From the NCBI GenBank assembly GCA_937922705.1, contig CALAIW010000026.1, positions 1 through 64,000 on the forward strand: a stretch of 64,000 nt of DNA. The letters run 5' to 3'. The translations under genes were made by a program, and so were the position numbers. Below the pieces are notes generated by a model. It saw only the letters and a program-made list of their open reading frames with translations. It was not told the DNA's origin and made no database searches. Positions 41,910-49,381 of this stretch are shown here, piece by piece (positions within the stretch are counted from its first letter, which is position 1; every line of letters begins with the position of its first letter). The stretch comes from an uncultured bacterium (GTDB lineage Bacteria > Atribacterota > Atribacteria > Atribacterales > Caldatribacteriaceae).

Positions 41910-41939
41910 ATTATAACATAGTTAAATTTTTTAAGTAAA
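41910..41939 (-). promoter_or_regulatory. promoter of the fhs-Hdr-Flx operon
   Basis: On the - strand TTTACT (41939-41934), an 18-base spacer and a perfect TATAAT (41915-41910). It is the only clear promoter before the 17 genes ending at 24175. Confidence 0.7.
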
Positions 41940-41950
41940 GTGGGAAAAGA

Positions 41951-41972
41951 AAAAGGGGCACAAGCCCCTTTT
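41951..41972 (-). terminator. intrinsic terminator of corrinoid protein gene
   Basis: AAAAGGGGC-TTGT-GCCCCTTTT, a 9-bp stem with a 4-base loop, directly after the corrinoid gene stop on the - strand and followed by TTTTTCTTTT. It separates that gene from the fhs promoter downstream. Confidence 0.85.
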
Positions 41973-42613
41973 CAGTTGAGCCCTAAAAGCTCCTTAGCCT
42001 TGTCCACTGCCGAAGCCGCATCAGGAGCGTACCCATCAGCTCCTACCTCATCAGCAAATTTTTGGGTTACTGGAGCACCCCCCACCATGATCTTCACCGT
42101 ATCCCGGATGCCGGCTTCCCTGAAAGCTTTGATGTTTTCCCGAATCTGAATCATCGTGGTGGTGAGAAGTGCCGACATTCCCACAATTTGAGGCTTGTGC
42201 TCCCGTACCGCCTGGATAAACTTTTCAGCCGGTACGTCGATTCCCAGATCGATGATTTCAAAACCTGCTCCTTCCATCATCATGGCAACGAGATTTTTCC
42301 CAATGTCATGGAGATCGCCTTTAACCGTCCCGATGACCATCCTGGCTACCGGTTCAACCCCCGTTTCCACAAGCTTGGGCCGGAGGATTTCCATTCCTGC
42401 TTTCATGGCTCGTGCAGCAATGAGAACTTCAGGAACGTAAATTTCATTGGCCTTGAACTTCACACCCACTTCATTCATGCCCTTTATGAGGCCATCGTTG
42501 AGGACTTCCTGAGGTGAAAAACCCTCATTCAAAGCCTTTTCTACGAGTTCTGCTACCGCCTTCGCGTTTCCTGCAAAGAGTTCTCGGACAATTTGATCCA
42601 GAATCTCCGCCAT
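41972..42613 (-). CDS. corrinoid (B12-binding) methyl-carrier protein
   Basis: A 213-residue MtgC/MttC-type corrinoid protein. The N-terminal 85 residues are the four-helix cap (EIYVPEVLIAARAMKAGM). The C-terminal Rossmann domain has GTVKGDLHDIGKN with the cobalt-ligating His, then GMSALLTTTM and VGGAPVT. Its methyltransferase partner may be the AcsE-like protein encoded at 25873; no dedicated substrate methyltransferase (MttB, MtgB) is next to it. It has a -10-like TACAAT (42653-42648) upstream and its own terminator, so it is monocistronic. Confidence 0.93.
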   Translation of the reverse strand: MAEILDQIVRELFAGNAKAVAELVEKALNEGFSPQEVLNDGLIKGMNEVGVKFKANEIYVPEVLIAARAMKAGMEILRPKLVETGVEPVARMVIGTVKGDLHDIGKNLVAMMMEGAGFEIIDLGIDVPAEKFIQAVREHKPQIVGMSALLTTTMIQIRENIKAFREAGIRDTVKIMVGGAPVTQKFADEVGADGYAPDAASAVDKAKELLGLN

Positions 42614-42695
42614 TCTGAACCCTCCCTCTCCACCGTTTTCTTCTAGTATTGTACCAGAGACGAGAGGGGAAATCCATAATTCCCTTTATAAAACT

Positions 42696-42723
42696 TTGCA
42701 AAGAAAAGAAAATCATTTATCAT
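42696..42723 (+). promoter_or_regulatory. promoter of formate channel gene
   Basis: TTGCAA (42696-42701), a 16-base spacer and TATCAT (42718-42723). A start about seven bases on would give a leader of some 25 bases that contains the AGGAGGGAGGA ribosome site. Confidence 0.55.
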
Positions 42724-42753
42724 GTATCTAAGTAAAGAAAGGAGGGAGGACCA

Positions 42754-43488
42754 CTGAGTCTGCACAACTTTTGTGAGGAAAAACTCAAAAAAAGCCCTGA
42801 AAAAACCCTCCTCCAGGGGTTCCTCGCTGGAGCGTACATCGGTTTTGCCGGACAGATGTTCACCCTCGTGACCCTCTCACAGGAGATTCCCCTCAGTTTT
42901 CGCCAGCTCCTTGGAGGTCTTGTGTTTTCTGTGGGGCTCATTATGGTTGTCTTGGGAAAGGCGGACCTTTTTACTGGAAATTGCCTCCTTGTCGCCCACT
43001 GCCTCAAAAAGAAGGCGTCTTTCACCAGTGTTCTCACGAACTGGGGTCTGGTGTACAGTGGGAATTTCCTTGGAGCAGTGTTTTTAGCACTCCTTTACGT
43101 CGCCTCAGGACTTCCCGAAGCACAAAATGGCGTTATTGCCGAACGCATCGCTGCCATTGCCCAAGGAAAAGTAGCCATTCCCTTTCTTGAGGGGTTCTTT
43201 CGAGGGATTCTCTGCAACTGGCTTGTGGACCTTGCGGTACTTTTTGCCATCTATGCGGAAAACACCCTCACCCGAATCCTTGTCATTCCTGGACCTATTA
43301 TGACCTTTGTCACCTTAGGATACGAACACAGCGTGGCCAACATGTACTTTCTTGCCGCGGGAATCTTCCAGGGAGGTTCTGGGATACGCTGGGGACAAGC
43401 ACTTTTCCAGAACCTCCTTCCTGTAACCCTTGGGAATATAGTAGGAGGAAGTATCCTCGTTGGGGCTCTCTATAGCCTATTCCTTTAA
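42754..43488 (+). CDS. focA: formate/nitrite channel (FocA family), apparent CTG start
   Basis: A 244-residue FNT-family channel with six helices. GFLAGAYIGFAGQMF is helix 1; later GKADLFTGNCLL, GILCNWLVDLAVLFAIYA and FVTLGYEHSVANMYF give the family's conserved residues, including the pore histidine. The only ATG in frame (42856) falls inside helix 1 and would remove 34 residues the family needs. Between the upstream in-frame stop (42733) and 42856 there is no ATG, GTG or TTG. CTG at 42754, seven bases after AGGAGGG, is the best start. It probably exchanges formate for Fhs. Confidence 0.85.
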   Translation: MSLHNFCEEKLKKSPEKTLLQGFLAGAYIGFAGQMFTLVTLSQEIPLSFRQLLGGLVFSVGLIMVVLGKADLFTGNCLLVAHCLKKKASFTSVLTNWGLVYSGNFLGAVFLALLYVASGLPEAQNGVIAERIAAIAQGKVAIPFLEGFFRGILCNWLVDLAVLFAIYAENTLTRILVIPGPIMTFVTLGYEHSVANMYFLAAGIFQGGSGIRWGQALFQNLLPVTLGNIVGGSILVGALYSLFL

Positions 43489-43494
43489 CTAAAA

Positions 43495-43716
43495 CTAAAA
43501 GACCTGCTCGACAGATTTGACTTCCGGGACTTCCTCTTTGAGAATACGCTCAATGCCGTCTTTTAAAGTAATCATCGCCATGGGGCAGGCACTGCACATA
43601 CCTTTCAAGCGAACCTTGACCACCCCATCAACGACATCCACAAGCTCTACATCTCCACCCTCGTACTGGAGATAGCCCCGGATTTTCTCAAGAGCCTGTT
43701 CCACTTTCTCGCGCAT
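43495..43716 (-). CDS. NifU C-terminal-domain iron-sulfur scaffold
   Basis: A 73-residue stand-alone NifU C-terminal domain, which carries a transient Fe-S cluster on a CxxC pair. EKIRGYLQYEGGDVELVDV and KGMCSACPMAMITLKDGIERILKE contain the motif (CSAC). The ATG at 43716 lies six bases after GGAGGG, so it is preferred to the ATG at 43722 immediately adjacent to that site. It follows glyA by about 50 bases and would serve the many Fe-S proteins encoded in this window. Convergent with focA, six bases apart. Confidence 0.93.
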   Translation of the reverse strand: MREKVEQALEKIRGYLQYEGGDVELVDVVDGVVKVRLKGMCSACPMAMITLKDGIERILKEEVPEVKSVEQVF

Positions 43717-43768
43717 AAGCATCCCTCCGCTTGAAGTTTACACCTTTTTAACCCCAAAGACCTTTTCC

Positions 43769-45019
43769 CTATTCCCCGATTTCTGGATAGAGAGGAAAAG
43801 AAGCGCAAAGATCAAGCACAGCCTTGCGCACTTTCTCAAGAACTGAAGAGTTGTCGCGATTGCGAAGAGTGGTATCGATGAGCTCAGCAATAAGGCGCAT
43901 CTCCTCTTCTTTCATCCCCCGAGTGGTACAGGCTGGTGTCCCAAGACGAATGCCACTCGTTACCGTGGGCTTTTGCGGGTCAAAAGGAATGACATTTTTG
44001 TTTACCGTTATTCCCACCTGATCGAGGATATGTTCCGCTTCCTTCCCCGTAAGGCCGAGGTTTCTTAAGTCTACAAGGAGGAGGTGCGTATCCGTTCCTC
44101 CTGAAACAAGGCGATATCCCCGCTCTTTCAGAGCCTCCGCCAGGGCCTGGGCGTTCCGCACCACCTGTTTCTGATAGGCTACGAATTGCGGGGTTTGGGC
44201 TTCTCGAAGGGCTACGGCTTTAGCGGCAATAACGTGCATGAGAGGTCCACCTTGAATTCCTGGGAAGAGGGCTTTGTCCAGAGCCTGGGCAAACTCCTTC
44301 GTACACAGAACTATACCTCCCCGCGGTCCCCGAAGGGTCTTGTGGGTTGTTGTGGTCACAAAGTGAGCATAAGGCACAGGATTAGGATGCATTCCCGCAG
44401 CCACAAGGCCTGCAAAGTGGGCCATATCGACCATAAGGTATGCCCCGACTGTATCACAGATTTCCCGCATCCTGGCAAAGTCGATGATACGAGGATAGGC
44501 ACTCCCTCCAGCGACAATGAGTTTGGGGCGAACTTCAAGGGCCAGCTTTTCAAGGGCCTCGTAATCGATGGTTTCCGTCTTTTCACTCACCCCATAGGGG
44601 ACAAAGCGGTACAGCATCCCCGAGAAGTTCACTCGACTCCCATGGGTAAGGTGTCCCCCATGGGCAAGGTCCATGCCCATGACCACATCCCCAGGCTTCA
44701 ATACGGCAAAGTACACCGCCATATTGGCCTGAGACCCTGAGTGAGGTTGCACGTTGGCATGCTCAGCGCCAAAAACTTCCTTCGCCCGCTTTATAGCTAG
44801 CGCTTCTACCTCGTCAACGTACTCACACCCTCCATAGTAGCGTCGTCCAGGGTAGCCCTCAGCGTACTTGTTGGTCAGGAGTGTACCCTGAGCCTCCATA
44901 ACCGCAAGGCTTGTGAAGTTTTCCGAGGCAATAAGCTCTAGAGTATTCCGCTCCCGCGAAAGCTCTGCTAGGACACAGCGGTACACTTCAGGATCCTGAG
45001 TCTTCAGGTGCTCCCACAT
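43769..45019 (-). CDS. glyA: serine hydroxymethyltransferase
   Basis: A 416-residue PLP enzyme converting serine and THF to glycine and methylene-THF, the substrate of Met[29 protein letters not shown], the substrate loop [12 protein letters not shown], and the PLP-lysine motif [14 protein letters not shown] are all present. The start at ATG 45019 has GGGAGG four bases upstream; an earlier in-frame start at 45043 would overlap leuD. Eleven bases separate it from leuD. Confidence 0.97.
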   Translation of the reverse strand: MWEHLKTQDPEVYRCVLAELSRERNTLELIASENFTSLAVMEAQGTLLTNKYAEGYPGRRYYGGCEYVDEVEALAIKRAKEVFGAEHANVQPHSGSQANMAVYFAVLKPGDVVMGMDLAHGGHLTHGSRVNFSGMLYRFVPYGVSEKTETIDYEALEKLALEVRPKLIVAGGSAYPRIIDFARMREICDTVGAYLMVDMAHFAGLVAAGMHPNPVPYAHFVTTTTHKTLRGPRGGIVLCTKEFAQALDKALFPGIQGGPLMHVIAAKAVALREAQTPQFVAYQKQVVRNAQALAEALKERGYRLVSGGTDTHLLLVDLRNLGLTGKEAEHILDQVGITVNKNVIPFDPQKPTVTSGIRLGTPACTTRGMKEEEMRLIAELIDTTLRNRDNSSVLEKVRKAVLDLCASFPLYPEIGE

Positions 45020-45029
45020 GGTACCTCCC

Positions 45030-45539
45030 TTAGACGCGCTCAAAAGACCCGTACTTCTTGAAATAGTTCACCAGTCCCCCCTCCTTAAGGATATCAATCA
45101 TAACCTGCGGGAGGGGTGCAACAGAGAGCTCAAAACCCCTGGTGTGGTTGATGACCCTTCCTTCTCCAAGGTCCACCGTTACTTCGTCTCCAGTCTCAAA
45201 ACGGTCCGTATCGCATTCTACAACAAAGAGCCCGCAGTTTATCGCGTTGCGGAAGAAAATTCGGGCAAAAGACTTGGCAAGAATGCCGCGGATCCCACAG
45301 GCAAGAAGCGCTCGTGGCGCCTGTTCTCTTGAAGACCCACAACCAAAGTTCTTCCCAGCAGCGATAAAATCCCCAGGTTGCACACGACTGGCAAAGCCCG
45401 GATCAATATCCTCCATGACGTGTTTGGCGAGTTCCTGCATGTCCAGAGTCTTGAACTTGTACTTCCCCGAAATAATGTAGTCGGTATTGATATCGTCGCC
45501 GAATTTATGGATACGTCCTGTCAAACGCATACTCCTCAC
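45030..45539 (-). CDS. leuD: 3-isopropylmalate dehydratase small subunit
   Basis: A 169-residue swivelling-domain subunit of an aconitase-family hydro-lyase. [33 protein letters not shown] and [15 protein letters not shown] are the typical motifs. It pairs with the large subunit encoded just upstream. The start may be GTG 45539, overlapping the leuC stop by four bases, or ATG 45530. The family includes homoaconitase and 2,3-dimethylmalate dehydratase; without leuA or leuB nearby the substrate cannot be fixed. Confidence 0.92.
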   Translation of the reverse strand: MRSMRLTGRIHKFGDDINTDYIISGKYKFKTLDMQELAKHVMEDIDPGFASRVQPGDFIAAGKNFGCGSSREQAPRALLACGIRGILAKSFARIFFRNAINCGLFVVECDTDRFETGDEVTVDLGEGRVINHTRGFELSVAPLPQVMIDILKEGGLVNYFKKYGSFERV

Positions 45540-46792
45540 CCCAGATATGTTCTCGGATCGGTAATCTTTCCCTCAATCGCTGAAGCTGCCACCGTCGCTG
45601 GAGAAGCAAGGTAAATCGACGCCTCCCGGTTCCCCATCCTCCCTCGAAAGTTTCGATTCGCGGTAGAAATGACGTTCCACCCGTCTCCTGGAATCCCCTG
45701 ATGCGTTCCAACACAAGGTCCGCATCCCGGGGGGACAAAAACTCCACCAGCCTTAACGATATCCTCAACCCACCCTTTCTCCAAGGCAAAGAGGAACACC
45801 TCCCGAGATGCTGGGGCCACAATGAGCCGCACCTCAGGATGTACTTTTCGGCCCCGCAAGATTTGTGCCGCCACCTCCAGGTCCGGGATGCGTCCATTCG
45901 TACAGGTACCAATAAACGCCTCTTGAATTGGGATGCCCTCCGCCTCCCTGATACCCCGCGCCGTATCGACCCGATGGGGAAAGGCAACTTGGGGCTCAAG
46001 GGAAGAGCAATCAATCTCGAGGACTTTGGCATACGCCGCATCAGGGTCAGGAAGCACTACCTCAAAGGGGCGGTCGGTGCGTTCTCGTACCCAAGAGAGC
46101 GTCTTTGCATCAGGGGGCACCAGTCCAGCCTTGGCCCCAACCTCAACCACCATGTTTGTGATGGTTGCCCGTTCCTCCACGCTCAGGCTCTCTACTACCG
46201 GGCCATGGAACTCAATAGCCTGGTACGTTGCTCCATCCGCCCCCAAAAGAGCAGCAAGATGAAGAATAACATCTTTGGCATAGACGCCCTTGGGAAGCTC
46301 GCCAAGAAGGCGAATGCAGATGGTCTCAGGGACTTTAAACCAGAGTTTCCCGGTCATCATGACCACGGCAAGCTCAGTGCTCCCAATACCTGTGGAAAAC
46401 GCTCCAATGGCACCATAAGTACAAGTGTGGGAGTCAGCACCTACCACGAGGTCTCCGGGAACCACAAGACCACGGCTCATCATAAGCTCGTGGCAAACAC
46501 CTTCTCCTACCTCAAAGACCCGAATGCCAAAACGCTTGGCAAAGGACCGCATGAGATCGTGAAGACGTGATACTGACTCTAAAGGGCTTGGAGCATTGTG
46601 GTCGATGACAAAAACAATCCTTTCTGGACGAAACACCGATTTCCCATGCATCTCTTCAAAGGATTGAATCGCAAGAGGGGTTGTTCCATCCTGCCCCATA
46701 GCCCAGTCAACGGGAGCAACGACAATGTCCCCTGGGCGAACAGGTTTCCCAACCTTGCGCTCAAAAATCTTCTCAGCCATTGTCTTCCCCAT
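45536..46792 (-). CDS. leuC: 3-isopropylmalate dehydratase large subunit (LeuC2/HacA type)
   Basis: A 418-residue large subunit, the shorter archaeal-type LeuC. GKTMAEKIFERKVGKPVRPGD starts it. VIDHNAPSPLE, GVCHELMMSRGLVVPGDLVVGADSHTCTYGA, the cluster cysteines in GTCTNGR and PPGCGPC, and the final NRNFRGRMGNREASIYLASP are typical. The ATG 46792 follows GAGGAAG; the frame extends to 46984 without a ribosome site and across the divergent promoter region. First gene of the leuC-leuD-glyA-nifU transcript. Confidence 0.93.
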   Translation of the reverse strand: MGKTMAEKIFERKVGKPVRPGDIVVAPVDWAMGQDGTTPLAIQSFEEMHGKSVFRPERIVFVIDHNAPSPLESVSRLHDLMRSFAKRFGIRVFEVGEGVCHELMMSRGLVVPGDLVVGADSHTCTYGAIGAFSTGIGSTELAVVMMTGKLWFKVPETICIRLLGELPKGVYAKDVILHLAALLGADGATYQAIEFHGPVVESLSVEERATITNMVVEVGAKAGLVPPDAKTLSWVRERTDRPFEVVLPDPDAAYAKVLEIDCSSLEPQVAFPHRVDTARGIREAEGIPIQEAFIGTCTNGRIPDLEVAAQILRGRKVHPEVRLIVAPASREVFLFALEKGWVEDIVKAGGVFVPPGCGPCVGTHQGIPGDGWNVISTANRNFRGRMGNREASIYLASPATVAASAIEGKITDPRTYLG

Positions 46793-46818
46793 GCGACTTC
46801 CTCGCTTCCCTGGCGTAA

Positions 46819-46866
46819 TTGACATAGTGTTGGCAAAATAATACATTCGAGAAAAAGGAAAGTCAA
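46819..46866. promoter_or_regulatory. overlapping divergent promoters for leuC and nadE
   Basis: On the - strand TTGACT (46866-46861), 17 bases, TATTAT (46843-46838) precedes leuC. On the + strand TTGACA (46819-46824), 17 bases, TACATT (46842-46847) precedes nadE. The two -10 boxes overlap, so only one polymerase can occupy the site. Confidence 0.7.
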
Positions 46867-46883
46867 CGAGAGGAGGATACTCC

Positions 46884-47636
46884 ATGGACCCTGCCAAGGA
46901 AGTGGAACGCATCGTCCGCTGGATACAGGAAAGGGTTGACGAAGCCCACGCCCAGGGACTCGTCTTTGGGATGAGCGGTGGCATAGACTCTTCAGTAGTG
47001 GCGGTTTTAGCCCAAAAGGCTTGTGGAAACAGTATCCTTGGGGTGGTTATGCCCTGTTACAGTAGCCCCGAGGACCTCGAAGATGCCCGACTGGTTGCCG
47101 AAACCTTTGGGATTCCTTACCGGGTGGTTCCCTTAGAGAAACCCTTTAGCGCTCTTCTTGAGGTCCTTGGGGAAAGGTACGATCCCCGGAATCTCCCTCA
47201 GGCCAACGTGAAACCTCGCCTCCGCATGTGTGTTCTCTACTTTTTCGCCAATACCCTTAATTACCTCGTTTGCGGTTCGAGTAATCGTAGTGAACTCACC
47301 GTTGGGTATTTCACCAAATACGGAGACGGCGGGGTAGACATCGCTCCTTTAGCGCACCTCACCAAAAGAGAGGTCCGGGAAGTCGCCGCCTTTTTGGGAA
47401 TCCCAGAGCGCATCATCGCCAAGCCCCCTTCTGCAGGACTCTGGCCTGGTCAAACCGACGAGGGTGAAATGGGTGTAACCTATGAAGTTCTCGACCGATT
47501 CCTCCTTGGTGACCCTATCGAGGAAGCATACCACAGGAAAATCCTTGCTTTTCGCGAAAAAAGCATGCACAAAAGGAGGCTTCCTGCCACCTTATTCCCC
47601 ATTGAGGAGCTTGCGCTTCCGGGCAAGAAAGCCTAA
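46884..47636 (+). CDS. nadE: NH3-dependent NAD+ synthetase
   Basis: A 250-residue enzyme amidating nicotinic acid adenine dinucleotide to NAD. The PP-loop FGMSGGIDSSVVAVLAQKA lies near residue 30. GSSNRSELTVGYFTKYGDGG and DIAPLAHLTKREV are the substrate-binding motifs, and PPSAGLWPGQTDEGEMG is the C-terminal loop. It lacks an amidase domain, so it uses free ammonia. It has AGAGGAGG before the ATG and its own promoter. The last 45 bases overlap the antisense 3' end of polX. Confidence 0.97.
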   Translation: MDPAKEVERIVRWIQERVDEAHAQGLVFGMSGGIDSSVVAVLAQKACGNSILGVVMPCYSSPEDLEDARLVAETFGIPYRVVPLEKPFSALLEVLGERYDPRNLPQANVKPRLRMCVLYFFANTLNYLVCGSSNRSELTVGYFTKYGDGGVDIAPLAHLTKREVREVAAFLGIPERIIAKPPSAGLWPGQTDEGEMGVTYEVLDRFLLGDPIEEAYHRKILAFREKSMHKRRLPATLFPIEELALPGKKA

Positions 47637-49331
47637 AAGTTCCTCAGGACTCAGGGTGTTCAAAACGTCTTCTTTGCGCAGCCAGGCCCTCCGAGCCTGA
47701 GCAACACCATAGCGCATGTACTCCAAAGACCCTGGATCATGGGCATCAGTAGAAATGACGATTTTCACCCCACTTTGTGCCGCACGTCGTGCATCTATAT
47801 CCCGAAGGTCCAAGCGTTCAGGCTGTGCATTGATTTCCAAAGCCGTATGTGTCGCCTTCGCCATGGCAATGAGAACGTCAATATCCATCTCTGAAGCGTC
47901 ACGCCGGCCAATGATGCGCCCGGTGGGGTGACTTATAACCTGAACATAAGGGTTCTTCATGGCACGCTCAAGGCGCATGAGGATTTTCTCTGCCTTCTGG
48001 GTAAGCCCAGAGTGCAACCCGGCAACAACCACATCAAGGAGGAGAAGTTCCCCATCGGGAAAGTCAATAGAACCATCGCTCAAAATATTGGCTTCAACAC
48101 CGTTGAGAACAAGAAGCCCCGCGTGTTTCTCGTTCCACCGACGTATTTCCTTCTCCCGCTCGTGAACTTCTTCGGGAGTTAATCCTGAGGCCACCGCAAG
48201 GGATTGGGTGTGGTCACAAATCGCCAGGTACTTGTACCCCCGTGCTTTGGCTGCCTGCGCCATTTCCTCAATCGAGGCAATGCCATCGCTCCAGTGGGAG
48301 TGCACATGGAGATCCCCTTGAATATCCTCCATGGTCACAAGGACAGGGAGCCTCTTTTCCAGAGCGCATTCAATTTCCCCCTGGTCCTCCCGAAGTTCTG
48401 GAGGAATCCACTCCATGCCAAGAATCTCGTAGATGTCCTCTTCTCTCTCTCCTCCTACACGTTCATTAGTATCAAGGCGGAAAATACCGTACTCACTCAC
48501 CTTGAAACCTTTTCGGAGGGCAATTTCCCGAAGCTTAATGTTGTGGGCTTTGGATCCGGTAAAATACTGGAGCGCCGCTCCAAAGCACTCCTCTTCCACC
48601 ACCCTGAGATCCACCTGAATCCCCTCATGGGTCACAATGCTTGACTTTGTGTCACCTCGGGCAAGAACTTCCCGCACCTGAGGAAGGGTGGTGAAAGCAT
48701 CCATAATGGGCTTTGGATCCCTTGCCGCCACAAGAATATCGATATCACCAATCGTCTCTTTCATTCGCCGGATGCTTCCCGCAGGGCTGATTTTGGTGAT
48801 GCCCGTTTTCTCTTGGAGAAGCGCTACAATACTCTCAACCAGGGGCAAAGCCTGCCCAAGGAGCATGCGGCCGGTTTTGCGACGAAACATTTCCAGACCT
48901 TTCGCAATTCTCTCCTCACTCTTTAGCCCAAGGCGGGGAAGGTTACGGAGCTTTTTCTCCCGTATAGCCTGCTCGAGGTCTTCGATAGTCCGCACCCCAA
49001 GTTGCTCATAGAGGAGCTTAGCAATCTTGGGACCGACACCGGGAATCTCGGTAAGCTCAATGAGTTCAGGGGGAATTTCCCGGGTGAGCTCTTCAAAGTA
49101 GGTCATCTTCCCAGTGGCAAGGTACTCGGCGATTTTACTGGCAATGCTTGCCCCAATCCCGGGAATATCCTCAAGCCTCCCACTCTTCCAAACTTCCTCA
49201 ATCGGCTCAGGCCAGTTCTCTATGCGCCGGGCAGCTTCTTCATACGCTACTACCCGAAAACGATTCTCTCCCTTGATATCGAGAAGAACGGCAATATCGT
49301 GAAGGATTTTCGCCACTTCCTGGTTTCGCAT
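47592..49331 (-). CDS. polX: family X DNA polymerase with PHP domain
   Basis: A 579-residue bacterial PolX. The N-terminal 8-kDa-like domain has two helix-hairpin-helix motifs ([19 protein letters not shown] and [19 protein letters not shown]). The nucleotidyltransferase core has [17 protein letters not shown] with two catalytic Asp and a third in VDLRVV. The C-terminal PHP domain has [12 protein letters not shown], and near the end STDAHDPG for metal binding, implying 3'-5' exonuclease or AP-endonuclease activity. The ATG 49331 with GGGGGAAGGGG is preferred to the frame start at 49391. Confidence 0.95.
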   Translation of the reverse strand: MRNQEVAKILHDIAVLLDIKGENRFRVVAYEEAARRIENWPEPIEEVWKSGRLEDIPGIGASIASKIAEYLATGKMTYFEELTREIPPELIELTEIPGVGPKIAKLLYEQLGVRTIEDLEQAIREKKLRNLPRLGLKSEERIAKGLEMFRRKTGRMLLGQALPLVESIVALLQEKTGITKISPAGSIRRMKETIGDIDILVAARDPKPIMDAFTTLPQVREVLARGDTKSSIVTHEGIQVDLRVVEEECFGAALQYFTGSKAHNIKLREIALRKGFKVSEYGIFRLDTNERVGGEREEDIYEILGMEWIPPELREDQGEIECALEKRLPVLVTMEDIQGDLHVHSHWSDGIASIEEMAQAAKARGYKYLAICDHTQSLAVASGLTPEEVHEREKEIRRWNEKHAGLLVLNGVEANILSDGSIDFPDGELLLLDVVVAGLHSGLTQKAEKILMRLERAMKNPYVQVISHPTGRIIGRRDASEMDIDVLIAMAKATHTALEINAQPERLDLRDIDARRAAQSGVKIVISTDAHDPGSLEYMRYGVAQARRAWLRKEDVLNTLSPEELLGFLARKRKLLNGE

Positions 49332-49366
49332 ACCCCTTCCCCCTTTTCCTTTCCACAAGCATATGC

Positions 49367-49372
49367 TATCAT
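49367..49372 (+). promoter_or_regulatory. extended -10 box, near-leaderless start
   Basis: TG-C-TATCAT with TATCAT at 49367-49372, only nine bases before the ATG at 49382. No ribosome binding site lies between, so the transcript leader would be about two or three bases. Confidence 0.45.
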
Positions 49373-49381
49373 GGACCCCAA

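Noticed and set aside
42856-43488. Formate channel starting at the first ATG
   Set aside because: It would delete most of helix 1, which is conserved in FNT channels and is encoded directly upstream in frame behind a strong ribosome site.
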